64,000 bases of DNA from Loxodes magnus (Eukaryota > Ciliophora > Karyorelictea > Loxodida > Loxodidae), in the NCBI GenBank assembly GCA_946699065.1, contig CAMPDV010000083.1, positions 558,001 to 622,000 of the forward strand, written 5' to 3'. Both the position numbers and the translations under genes were made by a program. Positions 1 to 11,584 of this stretch are shown here, one piece after another. Under the pieces are notes generated by a model. It was not told the origin of the DNA. It saw nothing but the letters and a program-made list of their open reading frames with translations, and did no database searches. Each line of letters starts with the position of its first letter. Position 1 is the first letter of the stretch.

Positions 1-441
1 TACTATAATTAAGATATAGAAATCTACAAGGATAATTATAATTTCTTAAAATAAAAGGGGATATAATATTGGTATACTACTACTAACTTTCTTATTTTTA
101 GTCTAAGGACCAATTATTTTATCTTCATTTAATTAAGTTATAACATCCTAGCTTTCGTACTTTTTTATTCTTTACTTTTAAGTTATTTTATTATTCTCCT
201 TTAATATACTAAGCTAAAAAATAATTTAACTAATTTAAAATTTTTTGGAACTAAAGTTTTAATAAATAATCATAAAAAAAATTTGCTTTAGAAATATGAC
301 CATTTTTGAAGATAAATTAATAAAAGAAATTGAAAGAGTTAATAATAGAATAAAAAGCTTCAGTGCAAGAGGATAATATAATACCTATATAATTATTTAT
401 TAAATTAATGTAGTGAAAAATAATTATTATATTTTAGCTAT
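1..441. other. AT-rich flank, no gene recognised
   Basis: Very AT-rich sequence downstream of the 3' end of the glutamate-receptor-like gene. A plus-strand open frame starting with ATG at 296 runs on into that gene in antisense and is not taken as a gene. I see no other coding signal, RNA gene or telomeric repeat here. Confidence 0.5.
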
Positions 442-2289
442 TCAAATTGCTAAAGATCCCATCTCAGCATAACTTTATTCTATTTCTTTGGCTTGGAACT
501 CAGAAGCTACTTTAATTTAATCTTGCTAATTTTCTTATTCTAAATTCAAAGATAGAGGCTTTTTAATAGAGCTTGTGTCTTCTTTAGATTATTACTACAT
601 AATAGTTCTCAACTAGTTTTATCTCACTTTTATCTAAAGTTTATTAAGTATTTCATTTTAGTTCTTTTAAGCCTAGTCTTAGTCCTAATCATTTGTCTCA
701 GTTTAAACATTTTCTATGTTTATATTTTATAATTTAGATTGCTCCAATTAATTAGAATCTCTTTCTAATAAAGTCTGGGTTTATTTTAAAAATAACGTAA
801 AGTACTTTGTTCAGAATAGCACATCTCCCACTAGTTCATTATCAATTAATGCCTCTCTTCTTTATGCCTCATGAAGAACTAAAATACTTTATCTAAAGTT
901 AACTATACTCTATTTATTTATCTAACCATTCCCTTCAAATATAGATACCCTCCGCATTTCTTCTTATACTTTCTTTTTAGCTTAAATCATTTTTCTATAA
1001 TAGTCTCTTGATTTTACTATAACTTATTTATATAAAAAGTTAAAGAGGGCGATAAGTAAAGCAAGAGCAAACACTATAACTCAGGGACCTTACAAATCAG
1101 TTAATTGTAGCTAATATTTATAGACATTTGTACATTTTCCTTCAGGACTTGTGATAAATCTTTTCCTACTTTGTCTATGCTAATCAAAATCGAACATTTT
1201 GTAAAGTGATTTTGTGATGCTTTGGATTAAAGCATCGTCTATATCTTTGTTGAACAAATATGCATATCATGATGGAGCCTCGATAGGACCTACAGATATT
1301 ATATCACAGCTCAAAGCAGCAATATATTCAGCTATAGGTTCTTCTAATAATATCCCATCAACATGATTATCCAGTAAGCTTTATTTTGCTTCTTTTATAA
1401 ACTAGTTATAATCGAAATCTTAGGGCTCTTGATATTAATGAAATTTCCAATTTATATTTTCATAAGTCTATTTAAGTCTTTATGCTACCTATATAATTGT
1501 AAAAACAGTAGCACCTTTATCGTTCATATCGTCTAAATTTTTAAATTGAGGATTTGATTATTTGATTGTATACTAATAGGTAAGTTCGGAGATGTAAGCT
1601 GAGACTACTACAAGCACTACTAATTAATATCCAATTTAAATTAACCTGCTGGAAAGCTCTTAGATCTTCATAAAAGGAATCTGAAATATAATAAAGGACA
1701 GATGATAAACAAAATCAAGCATGCTATATCATTCTACTCTTCTATTAAATAGCACAAATGTCTCAATTAACCATATCAGAAAACCATACAGAATAGTAGA
1801 CAGTAAAAATGTAAGCCAAACACTTCATTCCATTACTAAAAAAAGCTTAAAAAATTTAGGTACCTCCTGTTCTCTAACTATTAGTTTGAAGCCTGATTGA
1901 TAAGCAGGATATGAAATTTTAAATTAGGAATATTTTGATTAAGTGATAAAAGTTTTATCTATTGATCAATCTAACTCTCCTTATTACGTTTTATTAAGCA
2001 AAGTAGTTTAATTAAGGCAATAAAAATTTCAGTTTGATTTAGTCAAGCCTAAATCTTATGCAACATATCTCCACATTTCAACTGCATATCCTGATCATTA
2101 AAATTAAACTTCTAGTGAAAAAGGCTATTAGTTAAAATCAGCAAGAGGGCAATAAATATAAGGTATCTAGGGAGAAATTCCCACTCTGAATGGTCTGGCT
2201 TAAGTAGTAAAATCATAATCCATGGAACAAAGTAGAGGATGAAGTTCTTAAAGGATTAATGTTATCTATAATATTTAGTAAATTTTCAT
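442..2289 (-). CDS. Ionotropic glutamate-receptor-like ligand-gated channel
   Basis: About 615 residues in one exon when TAA/TAG are Gln and TGA is Trp. It is a membrane channel gated by an extracellular ligand. Residues 1-22 look like a signal peptide. S1 begins with PFRVGISPQIPY (about 32-43) and continues to KISYPAYQSGFKLIVRE. TM1 is about 155-180, the pore loop about 186-206, TM3 about 216-236 (VVLVVVSAYISEL), S2 about 244-400 with VDGILLEEPIAEY (about 309-321), TM4 about 403-422, then a Gln/Glu/Asn-rich cytoplasmic tail. The order S1-TM1-P-TM3-S2-TM4 is the family signature. The usual TxxR arginine of S1 that grips an amino-acid carboxylate is replaced (FITQSKYSQF), so the ligand may not be glutamate. 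TM3 has SAYISEL in place of SYTANLA. Many TGA codons fall at sensible Trp positions (MEWSVW, RVEWYS, APSWYAY). Stop taken as TGA at 442-444; a TAA follows at 427-429. No separate amino-terminal ligand-binding domain is seen. Confidence 0.88.
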
Positions 2290-3950
2290 CTTATAAGAAT
2301 AAAGAAATTAAATAGAAATCACTGTATTTTTATAATTAATACTCTTCATAATTATTAATAATACTTTGCTTAATCATAATACTTTATATTTCATTCCATT
2401 TCCTTCTATTTTCATTTTATTCTATTTCTTTGCACTAAAAGAAAAAATATGTGGAAGCATTAAGTTAACACAATCTTTCAATTTACTCTTTACTCTAAAT
2501 ACAGGCAAAGAACTTGAGTTTACTAATTGGAGAACTATTATTTTTGTTCTTAATTTTAATTTAAAATTAGTTCTAATATTTACAGACTAATAAGATAGTT
2601 ATTTAAAAAGAGGGCTTTATAATAGCTTAATTAATTATTAGAACTATTATTTCATCTATTATATCCCTTTATACTAAATTACATTATAAATTTGCTAAGG
2701 TTCTTAGATCTTAATAAAGCAAGCGAAATTAAAATAGATTACATTTTATAGTAATTAATTATTATTGACATTCATGACTGCTTTAAGATTAAAAATATTG
2801 TAATGCTTAGTATAGAAGCATTCTCCTTTCTATTATAGATTAAATATTCTTTATTACATTTTTAAATTAGTCTTAGGGAATGTGTAATTTAATAATCTAG
2901 GTAATTACATATAGATTTCAAATAATCTTATTTTATAAAATAGCAATAATCTAATAGTTATATATAAGTATACTTTAATAATTATTATTACTAGAAACTT
3001 TAGAATAATAAAGTTAAGTTTTATCTCTATAAACAAAGATACTGCTAGTAGATTATATAATCTAAATAAAAAGTCAATACTTCAATTTGTGATATTTAAA
3101 TAAAATGTAATAAGGCCTTGCATAAGAGTTCTATCTATCTTCTTAGAATTTTTTAAGTGTTATTCTTAGATTAATTATAAAATACTAGTCTAAATCATTT
3201 TTAACTAAGAAAAGTTATTAACAAAAATAAGAAAAAATAATAGAATGAGCTAGCTTAATAAAAGCAGATAAAAAATGTTTTAGAAACAATCTAACTAAAA
3301 TAATGGTATGGTAATTTTAAGTTCTAGTTTACATAATTTATCATAATGCAAATAATTTATAGCAAGTTTCCTTTCCTTAAAGTCATCTATTTTGTTTATA
3401 CATATAGTTTGTTATCTAAATTATAATATTTAAGAATTCTAATATCCTTTCTTCTCTCCTTAAATAATATAAAACTATTTTAAGATATTTTCACCATAAG
3501 TTATCTATAACTTATAAACATTAGTCAATAATTATACATAACAATACTTTTTTCTTATAGTTTTCATTTAAAGTTCTTAGAACTTCATGCTTATTAAAAT
3601 TTTAAAAGTGATAAAAGGTAGATAAGGATTCTAGAAATAGTTTTATTAAAAGATATAATTAAAGTAGCAAACTAATAATAGTTTTACACTTTTAAGATAT
3701 TCATTTATAAATTTATCTCTATAATAAGGTAAATTCAATAATTAAAGTACTAATAAATTTTTCTTAAGATTAAGTTATAACTTTTAGGCTTTTAAATATG
3801 ATAATGGTCTTTGTGGATTTAGTTATTTTAAGTTTACATAATAATATCAATTGATTAAAGCAAGCTTAAAGATTAATAAATATATCTCCTTAAAAATAAA
3901 ATAGACTAGCTTGATTATTTAGCAAATACTATTGATAAGATCATTTTTAT
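2290..3950. other. Long AT-rich intergenic region
   Basis: About 1.66 kb between the start of the receptor gene and the 3' end of the phosphodiesterase gene. It is dominated by short A/T runs and words such as TTAAGAT and AATTATT. A 74-codon plus-strand frame at 2366-2590 is open even in the standard code and hydrophobic, but matches nothing I know. I do not call a gene here. Confidence 0.5.
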
Positions 3951-5713
3951 TCATCCTAAATTAAAATGATGAAGAGATATAGACTAGTAGATTATATGAT
4001 AAAATATTGAAAATAATTATTTAGACTGTTATTAATTTTGCTCTTCTAATTTATCTTCTTTTTCGTTAGAGAAGGTATGTATTAATTTTCTGGTTTACCT
4101 CTTTTTTCTCAATTATTCCTTAATTCTTTGATTAGGACTAATTATCTCCTATTCTTCTTCTTTTTTTTGTTCATAGTGTGATGTTTTTTACCTTTGTGCT
4201 CATACCGAATTTCTTGGCTTGCTGATTAACTTAAGATTTATTTCCTAAGATTACATTCCAGAAGACATTGGTAACAAAGAGACTTTCTTAGTTAAGCTTC
4301 CTCTTAATTTTCAAGATTAAGCATTTTGATTTAGAACCATTAAAGTTTCCTGCTTGATGTAAGATGAATCTAAGTAAGTACATAAGGTATTATATAAAGG
4401 AATACAAATAACTGTAAGAAATCCATATTATGATTGAGGAAGATCAGTCGTCTAACGATCACAGTACATACTTACAGGCAAATTTAGTATTTTTTCTTAA
4501 TCTCCTTAATTGAAAAATTCTTCAAATGCTAAATTTGATCACTTAGTATGAAGGTTAAATTCCTTTGCTGAATGACCAATATCTATAAATAATTTAAACA
4601 TACCTGATGATTTCAAGCACATTTTCACAATTTCTATAAAGTCTTCAGTTTTGCATTCTTCATAGCTTAAACCCGGAGGACCCAGAAATTTAGCTTTAAA
4701 TTTCCCCAAAGATTCAAAATGTTTAGTCATATCAGTTGCTATAACTAGATCAATAATGATTTTTCTTACATAAAAATAATCTTAAAAGGAAAAGTTTTTG
4801 AGCAAATTAGTATCTGGGTTATTAAGAATTTAGAAAATAGTTGCACAATGCATGTTTTCTAGCACTGAAATATCATTATCTAAAGCTAAAAGAATTACAG
4901 ATGACTGCCAGTTAACTTTAAGAATTAACCAGAAACCTATTTGTAAATCCAGGATGTCCTATATCATGGTTTAAAGTAGCGATGAGAGTTGCGAAGAAGT
5001 CTATTGATTTTAAATAGTAACATAAATCTGAGTTAAAAATAAAGAAGAAAGTCGAATGGCAAATATCCACACCATGCTTAGAATTATGATAAGGATTTGG
5101 TTAATATTTCTAAATAAGATCTTACAGCTTCACATACTTCAAGAAACTTCAAAGCTACTTCAGGTGCAATTTAGAATGTATCAAAAAATTTCAAATTTCT
5201 CATAAGATATTAGCCAATCACAATAAATGCCTTTTATTTTGAAATAGATTCAAGAAAAAAGGGATCAAAGCTTCAGTAAGCAACTACATACTTTAGTAAC
5301 TATTATATTTCCTAAATCTCATAATTAAATGGCTTAATAATTTCCTTTGGAATGCTTTATTTGCTTGAAATAGGTAAATTTTAATAAAATAGACTAGACT
5401 AATCTTCTTCATTTCATAGAGATTTACTAAGAAATCTTAAATTTGATACTGTAAAATTTTCACTAATAAATGAAATAGTCTAATCATTCAAGTCTTCATT
5501 TTAATTTAGGACTAGACTTTAATTATCCTTTTGCATATCACTAGTCACTTTTTAGATGGTTTAAGATATATGCCCAATTTATTACTATAATGCCTAGTCT
5601 TATATTTTTTATGATAAAGTAATTAGATTATTTTTACACTCTATTAGTTTTTCCAAAGTTATTTCTTAAGCTGTTTTTATAAAGTCTTCAGGATTGGAAA
5701 TATTTTCCTCCAT
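3951..5713 (-). CDS. Class I cyclic nucleotide phosphodiesterase
   Basis: Hydrolyses cAMP and/or cGMP. The catalytic domain is complete in order: WSFDPFFLES, VCEAKYQPNPYHNSKHG, TLIATLNHDIGHPGFTNRF, LAVIYNDISVLENMH, IDLVIATDMTKHFESL, then HTKWSNLAFEEFFNQGD and DRQTTDLPQSQYGF. These hold the metal-binding His/Asp residues of the family. Two micro-introns are needed: 5110-5125 (16 nt), which restores EAKYQPNPYHN, and 4880-4898 (19 nt), which restores LAVIYND. The N-terminal 150 residues are Gln-rich with no transmembrane segment or GAF domain, so the enzyme looks soluble. Three TGA codons fall at conserved Trp positions. The coding flavour ends at a TAA TAA near 4032 (548 aa); the next in-frame TGA is at 3951-3953 (575 aa), so the C-terminus is unsettled. 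It is divergent from the kelch gene 654 bp away. Confidence 0.92.
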
Positions 5714-6367
5714 TATCTTCAGTGATAATTATCCAAAGCTTAAAAATTAAAGTAGTTTTTTTCAAATTTATAAAGTAAAAACTTCAGTTAGAATTATTTA
5801 AAATTTAATTACTTGGACTATCTTAAGACAGTTTAAATATAAAAGTAACTACAATAATAATTTCTGAAGAATTACACATAAATATATAACTGAATATGAT
5901 ATGTTCCTTATAAAACTTTCACAATCTCTTAGTATTATTATTTTGTCTATTATTCCTCTTAAAAATATCTAAATGTATATATTTTTATTTCTAGTTATTT
6001 TAATTTACTTATCAATAGATTCACTTCAATTCACTTTATAACCCTATTTTTCTTAAATTTTGAGAGTGTATATTAAATGGTTTTAGGCATTCGAAAATAA
6101 AAAAAATTTAAAGAATGAATAACATTAAGTGAGTTTAGGAAAAGTGCGGGTATTAGGTAATTTAGGATTTTCTTATATATCTAGGTTTTTATATTATTAG
6201 AACTGTTTTTGCTGTATCCTTGTTTTTGAGGTTTGAGAAATTAAAGGTTTGATAGATGAATTAAAAGTTAAAATGGGATATATAAACTTTATGTTCTGAA
6301 GGAATTTTTCTTATAAATTGTTGTTTTAAAGAAATAAAATTCAAATATAAGATTAATTTAAAGATAA
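5714..6367. other. Divergent intergenic spacer
   Basis: AT-rich spacer between the start codons of the phosphodiesterase (minus) and kelch (plus) genes. It should hold both promoters. I see no recognisable regulatory motif or RNA gene. Confidence 0.5.
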
Positions 6368-7311
6368 ATGGGAAGCTGTTAATGTAGTAATTTTTGCAAG
6401 CAAAACGAAGTTATTCTATCAGAGCAGCAAAAAGAATAATTAACAACATTTGAATCTGAAGAAATAGACAACAATATAATAACAGTTTGCTTCAAAAGCA
6501 ATACTTAAATTAGAATAAATGTTGATACCTTTAAGATAAGGAAAAAAGAAATTAGCACTGATATTATTTCATTCGGCTGTAAAATTCTTCAATTGAATAA
6601 ATATGAGTTTATTATTTCTGGAGGGATAAAATAAGAGCACAGGTTTACATATGTATCTAAAATGAAAATCATTGAGTAAAAAATGCTTTATCCTAGAATA
6701 TTTCATGGATTAGTGTATGATAAGGTTAGAGCTAAAATTTATGTGATTTCAGGATTTAATGAAATCTTAAAGCAATTCCAAAATAAATGCGAATATTATG
6801 ATCTCAATGTTGGATAAATGAGGGCTATCTCTACTATCGAGTAACCAGTAATAGATTTCGGTGCTGGGATATTAAAAGATATAATTTATATATTTGGAGG
6901 AGAATATGATGACGAGTATACTAATTTAGTTCAATGCTATTAGATTTAAAACGACACATGATCGATATTCAATAAAAAATTAACTACTGAAAGTGAAATT
7001 TGTTGTTCGTAGATTTTTTATCAGAATTAAGAATTTTTGCTTATTTTTAATCTATCAGTTCATGATCTACTAGATGGCACTTTTTTGTTTAACGGAGAAA
7101 ATTTTGAAAAAATAGGAGGAAAATACTCAGGTGAGGAAACCTTTACAGTTCCTCAAGATTGCAATGGTACCATTTTTGTGTTTGACGACACTCATTTGTG
7201 GTGATTTAATTTAGAAAAGAAAAAATGAAGTTGTCTCAAAAATGTATGTAGTATTGAAAACTCAAGGTACAACATAAACCAAAGCTTTAAAATCTCAAAA
7301 TTAGAAATTGA
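6368..7311 (+). CDS. Kelch-repeat protein with acylation-type N-terminus
   Basis: About 306 residues. The N-terminus MGSCQCSNFC is a classic N-myristoylation context (MG-x3) followed by Cys residues suited to palmitoylation, suggesting attachment to the cytoplasmic face of a membrane. The body carries beta-propeller kelch repeats: FHGLVYDKVRAKIYVISGF, then DFGAGILKDIIYIFGGEYDD with NDTWSIF, then a third ending DDTHLWWFNLEKKKWSCL. Two of the repeat Trp residues are encoded by TGA. A 23-nt intron at 7244-7266 near the 3' end brings a TGA into frame at 7309-7311. Without it the frame reaches a TAA at 7313-7315, and no in-frame TGA follows for some 700 nt. Kelch propellers bind protein partners; no second domain shows what this one does. 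Confidence 0.83.
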
Positions 7312-7861
7312 ATAATATTAAATATAATTTCCTTAAACAAACTTAAGCCTTTTAAATATTTCTATCTCCTTTTACTTGCTTATCATATCATTAATTTATA
7401 ATAATAGCAGCTGCCTGCAAATTGCATTAAAACTAAGTTAATAATAACTAGTTATAGTAGCATCATAATACAAGTTAAGGTAAGCTTTGAGGCTATAAAA
7501 TTGCTATTAAAATAAATTAATAATTATCAATTCTGTTATACTATCTCTCATATAATCTAATAGTTCCTTATAAATAACTATTTCAATAAGTATTCTATCT
7601 AATTTGGAAAAATAATTAAATATTCTTTAAAACTTAAAATTTTGTTATTTAAATTCAACGAACAATTTATAGTAAGGAAATTTATATGAAATTGATTATT
7701 TATAAAATTAAATAAAAAGTTAATCATAGAAATAAAAAGTTAAGTTAGTTAGTTAGTTTAATAAGTAAGATGATTATAACAAGTAAATACTTTTAAAATA
7801 TAGAGCTTTAGAATTATATAAAATTTATTACTTTAGATTGTTATATATTATATATAAATAA
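7312..7861. other. AT-rich intergenic
   Basis: No coding signal. The sequence becomes sharply richer in G and C at about 7862. Confidence 0.5.
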
Positions 7862-8025
7862 TTAGGGAGAAGCAATCCTCCAACTGAAACCAACTTAAAC
7901 TCAGGTACCAGGAAATACCCTTTAGGTGAAAAACCACCCAAGAGAAGAGAAGACAAGATCGAAGAAGCCTCAAGTAGCATTAATGCAGAAATTTATGTCT
8001 CTTAGGGTAGCATCCCGATCGCGGA
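7862..8025 (+). pseudogene. Orphan exon-like fragment truncated at the array edge
   Basis: A 164-bp tract with clearly higher GC than its surroundings. In one plus-strand frame it reads as ordinary soluble protein: NPPTETNLNSGTRKYPLG, EKPPKRREDKIEEASSS, then INAEIYVSQGSIPIADLY. The reading ends abruptly where array sequence begins at 8026, so this looks like a piece of a gene cut by the array. An in-frame TAG (read as Gln) precedes GSIPIADLY. No ATG is seen upstream. I do not recognise the family; the opposite strand reads less like protein. Confidence 0.4.
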
Positions 8026-8274
8026 CCTATATATATGAGGACACTTCGTTATCTTGTTTTGTTCCAGCTCTTCTTACTCTATTTACTCCTAGCTGGAATA
8101 TCGTAAAGGTGGAATAGTATCGAGCCATTGATCGTAATTTGGTTAATTAGGCACCTTTTCATTTAGTGGGGGTAGATAAGCGAAGTTTGGTCAGCTATTA
8201 GAAAAGTGTAGTTTTTTTTCTCCGTATAGTAGGCTAGGTAAGCCAAATAGAATGGTTGAAGTGAGATCCTCCAT
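8026..8274 (-). pseudogene. Truncated Cys/His-motif gene at the left array edge
   Basis: First 83 codons of the array's minus-strand gene, from its ATG at 8274 to KCPHIYR. Beyond the array edge the reading runs into unrelated flank, so three of the four Cys-rich blocks are lost. A product, if any, would lack the zinc-binding region. Confidence 0.8.
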
Positions 8275-8404
8275 ATATAATGAAAAAATGTAAAATATGT
8301 AAATAAACGGAAAATAAGAAGAAAATTAAAAAGATAAAAGAATCGATAATCTTAGGCAATAAATTTGTAAAAGTATTATTAATTTCTTGTATAGAAAAGA
8401 AAAT

Positions 8405-9493
8405 ATGATACTAAAATATAAATTAAGCTTATTGCTACTTTTTATATGCAAAATCTTAGGTCTAAATGTTATTTTTCAGACTGATTATTATTAGGAGTTA
8501 GTATTCCTTATGTTTCTATTTTATGTGTATTATGCGACTATGTGTTTGTCTTATAAAAGGCGTAGGAGTCATCAATTGAAGTAGCTAGCTAAACTTAAGT
8601 AAGAAGACTTTTAATTTTTTTATATTATGGTTACTTAATAAAAGGACTATTTGAAGTCTTTAAGAAATAACTTAAGAAAAAAAGCCTTAGTGCTTTGATT
8701 TTTTATCCTAATAAATAGGAACATATATGAAGGTATAGAAGTAATAACATTTTTTTAAGTATCTCTGTATATAAATAAATTTATTGATGATAAAAGATTT
8801 GATTAGGTTGGTTAATTTCATAGTTTGATAGTAACTTTTGTTTTAGAGCTTTATAGACTTTAAACAGAATTTAAAATTAAACTCTATAGATAAGTTTGGT
8901 AAACACTATAAATATAAGTGTGTAATAATAAAGATAATTAACTAATTTCTAACTATATATAATAAAGCTCTAGAATATTATAGACACTTAAAAGTCTATC
9001 TAGCAGCTTATAAGATTAGTACTATAAAAAGTTAAAGGGAACAAATCAAAAAGCTCCTATCAATATTTTAAGTATCTATTACACACTCTATTGATGAAGG
9101 ATAGAAGACTTTACAACAAGTATTTTGAAGATATATATGTATAGAGTTTAACATTCTAAATTTATCAAATTACCTAAGCAGTAAAATACAAGTTAGAACG
9201 TTAAAGATATTTAGTGATATACATTAATATTCCATGTGTTAGAAGATAGAAAACTATGTCAAACATTTATAGGAAAATACTTAGGTCTTCTAAAGAAGTT
9301 TATTTAGACATTTAGCTAAGAAAATCCTCATATAGTTTACATGATATAATTATCAAAAGTTAATAGCCTTTAAAATAGCATACCATAATATATACTTTAA
9401 AAAAGAGGAATAACTTAATTCTAAATTGTTTACTTTCAGTATATTTAATTTTCTTATATAGGAAGCTTTTTTTGTCTTTTATACCCCCTGTGA
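8405..9493 (+). CDS. Array membrane-protein gene, unit 1
   Basis: Full-length copy in the leftmost unit; spacer allele G. See 9995-11083 for the family description. Confidence 0.5.
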
Positions 9494-9864
9494 TAGCACT
9501 TCAGACATAGTCCTTTAGCATACATAATGCTATCCTAATGAATACACTTTGTGGCCTTCTTTGGCCTTGCTTTGGAGTGATAACAGTTATTACACATTTA
9601 CTTCGCATAATGTTTCCTATATATATGAGGACACTTCGTTATCTTGTTTTGTTCCAGCTCTTCTTACTCTATTTACTCCTAGCTGGAATATCGTAAAGGT
9701 GGAATAGTATCGAGCCATTGATCGTAATTTGGTTAATTAGGCACCTTTTCATTTAGTGGGGGTAGATAAGCGAAGTTTGGTCAGCTATTAGAAAAGTGTA
9801 GTTTTTTTTCTCCGTATAGTAGGCTAGGTAAGCCAAATAGAATGGTTGAAGTGAGATCCTCCAT
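9436..9864 (-). CDS. Duplicated Cys/His-motif protein, copy 1 (representative)
   Basis: 142 residues, no intron. Positions 1-74 are an acidic/Gln-rich N-terminus (MEDLTSTILFGLPSLLYGEK ... EQIEQEELEQNK). Positions 75-130 carry a repeated motif: C78-P-H80, Y86-A-K, C91-N-N-C94-Y-H96, then C107-I-H109, Y115-A-K-G, C120-L-K-C123-Y-H125. The tail is basic (RGYKRQKK). From memory, paired C-x-H/YAKG/C-x2-C-Y-H blocks recur in ciliate proteins and probably bind zinc; the function is not known to me. W28 is encoded by TGA. Stop taken as TGA at 9436-9438; a TAA lies three codons earlier (9445-9447). The gene starts in unit 2 and ends in unit 1, so it crosses the unit boundary and is intact only within the array. 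Its 3' end converges on the unit 1 membrane-protein gene. Confidence 0.85.
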
Positions 9865-9994
9865 ATATAATGAAAAAATGTAAAATATTTAAATAAACGG
9901 AAAATAAGAAGAAAATTAAAAAGATAAAAGAATCGATAATCTTAGGCAATAAATTTGTAAAAGTATTATTAATTTCTTGTATAGAAAAGAAAAT
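9865..9994. promoter_or_regulatory. 130-bp divergent spacer between the two cassette genes (representative)
   Basis: Purine-rich, very AT-rich spacer between the minus-strand ATG (9864) and the plus-strand ATG (9995). It must contain the 5' untranslated regions and start sites of both genes, so it is inferred to be a bidirectional promoter. The segregating G/T site lies here at 9889. The same spacer occurs at unit offsets 249-378 in every unit. Confidence 0.55.
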
Positions 9995-11083
9995 ATGATA
10001 CTAAAATATAAATTAAGCTTATTGCTACTTTTTATATGCAAAATCTTAGGTCTAAATGTTATTTTTCAGACTGATTATTATTAGGAGTTAGTATTCCTTA
10101 TGTTTCTATTTTATGTGTATTATGCGACTATGTGTTTGTCTTATAAAAGGCGTAGGAGTCATCAATTGAAGTAGCTAGCTAAACTTAAGTAAGAAGACTT
10201 TTAATTTTTTTATATTATGGTTACTTAATAAAAGGACTATTTGAAGTCTTTAAGAAATAACTTAAGAAAAAAAGCCTTAGTGCTTTGATTTTTTATCCTA
10301 ATAAATAGGAACATATATGAAGGTATAGAAGTAATAACATTTTTTTAAGTATCTCTGTATATAAATAAATTTATTGATGATAAAAGATTTGATTAGGTTG
10401 GTTAATTTCATAGTTTGATAGTAACTTTTGTTTTAGAGCTTTATAGACTTTAAACAGAATTTAAAATTAAACTCTATAGATAAGTTTGGTAAACACTATA
10501 AATATAAGTGTGTAATAATAAAGATAATTAACTAATTTCTAACTATATATAATAAAGCTCTAGAATATTATAGACACTTAAAAGTCTATCTAGCAGCTTA
10601 TAAGATTAGTACTATAAAAAGTTAAAGGGAACAAATCAAAAAGCTCCTATCAATATTTTAAGTATCTATTACACACTCTATTGATGAAGGATAGAAGACT
10701 TTACAACAAGTATTTTGAAGATATATATGTATAGAGTTTAACATTCTAAATTTATCAAATTACCTAAGCAGTAAAATACAAGTTAGAACGTTAAAGATAT
10801 TTAGTGATATACATTAATATTCCATGTGTTAGAAGATAGAAAACTATGTCAAACATTTATAGGAAAATACTTAGGTCTTCTAAAGAAGTTTATTTAGACA
10901 TTTAGCTAAGAAAATCCTCATATAGTTTACATGATATAATTATCAAAAGTTAATAGCCTTTAAAATAGCATACCATAATATATACTTTAAAAAAGAGGAA
11001 TAACTTAATTCTAAATTGTTTACTTTCAGTATATTTAATTTTCTTATATAGGAAGCTTTTTTTGTCTTTTATACCCCCTGTGA
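9995..11083 (+). CDS. Putative membrane protein of the cassette, unit 2 (representative)
   Basis: About 362 residues to a TGA at 11081-11083, or 337 to a TAA at 11006-11008. The start MILKYKLSLLLLFICKIL is signal-anchor-like. A second hydrophobic stretch follows (ELVFLMFLFYVYYATMCL), then a basic patch SYKRRRSHQLKQLAKLK, a third hydrophobic stretch (LVLWFFILI), and a long Gln/Leu/Ser-rich region with helical character (SSRILQTLKSLSSSLQDQYY). I recognise no domain. The plus strand is favoured by its purine excess and by the good ATG, but the opposite strand is also open and readable, so coding is likely rather than certain. If TGA is the stop, the 3' end overlaps the convergent Cys/His gene by 58 bp; if TAA, the two stops are nearly adjacent. 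Confidence 0.5.
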
Positions 11084-11454
11084 TAGCACTTCAGACATAG
11101 TCCTTTAGCATACATAATGCTATCCTAATGAATACACTTTGTGGCCTTCTTTGGCCTTGCTTTGGAGTGATAACAGTTATTACACATTTACTTCGCATAA
11201 TGTTTCCTATATATATGAGGACACTTCGTTATCTTGTTTTGTTCCAGCTCTTCTTACTCTATTTACTCCTAGCTGGAATATCGTAAAGGTGGAATAGTAT
11301 CGAGCCATTGATCGTAATTTGGTTAATTAGGCACCTTTTCATTTAGTGGGGGTAGATAAGCGAAGTTTGGTCAGCTATTAGAAAAGTGTAGTTTTTTTTC
11401 TCCGTATAGTAGGCTAGGTAAGCCAAATAGAATGGTTGAAGTGAGATCCTCCAT
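11026..11454 (-). CDS. Duplicated Cys/His-motif protein, copy 2
   Basis: Intact copy, starts in unit 3; spacer allele G. Confidence 0.8.
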
Positions 11455-11584
11455 ATATAATGAAAAAATGTAAAATATGTAAATAAACGGAAAATAAGAA
11501 GAAAATTAAAAAGATAAAAGAATCGATAATCTTAGGCAATAAATTTGTAAAAGTATTATTAATTTCTTGTATAGAAAAGAAAAT

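Noticed and set aside
296-874. Plus-strand ATG frame of 192 codons
   Set aside because: It lies almost entirely antisense to the cytoplasmic tail and TM4 side of the receptor-like gene, whose minus-strand domains are unmistakable.
4539-4730. Standard-code 63-aa minus frame
   Set aside because: It is an in-frame slice of the phosphodiesterase's third exon, not a separate gene.
7313-8035. Kelch gene extended through TAA codons into the orphan fragment
   Set aside because: The two share a frame with no TGA between them, but the intervening 550 bp is low-complexity A/T with intergenic character.
7926-8117. Standard-code plus frame crossing the left array edge
   Set aside because: It joins flank and array sequence in a frame different from the better exon-like reading and is antisense to the Cys/His gene.
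9995-11008. Minus-strand reading of the membrane-protein region of the unit
   Set aside because: Also open and partly protein-like, but it lacks a good ATG and the purine excess is on the plus strand. Kept as the main doubt about that gene.
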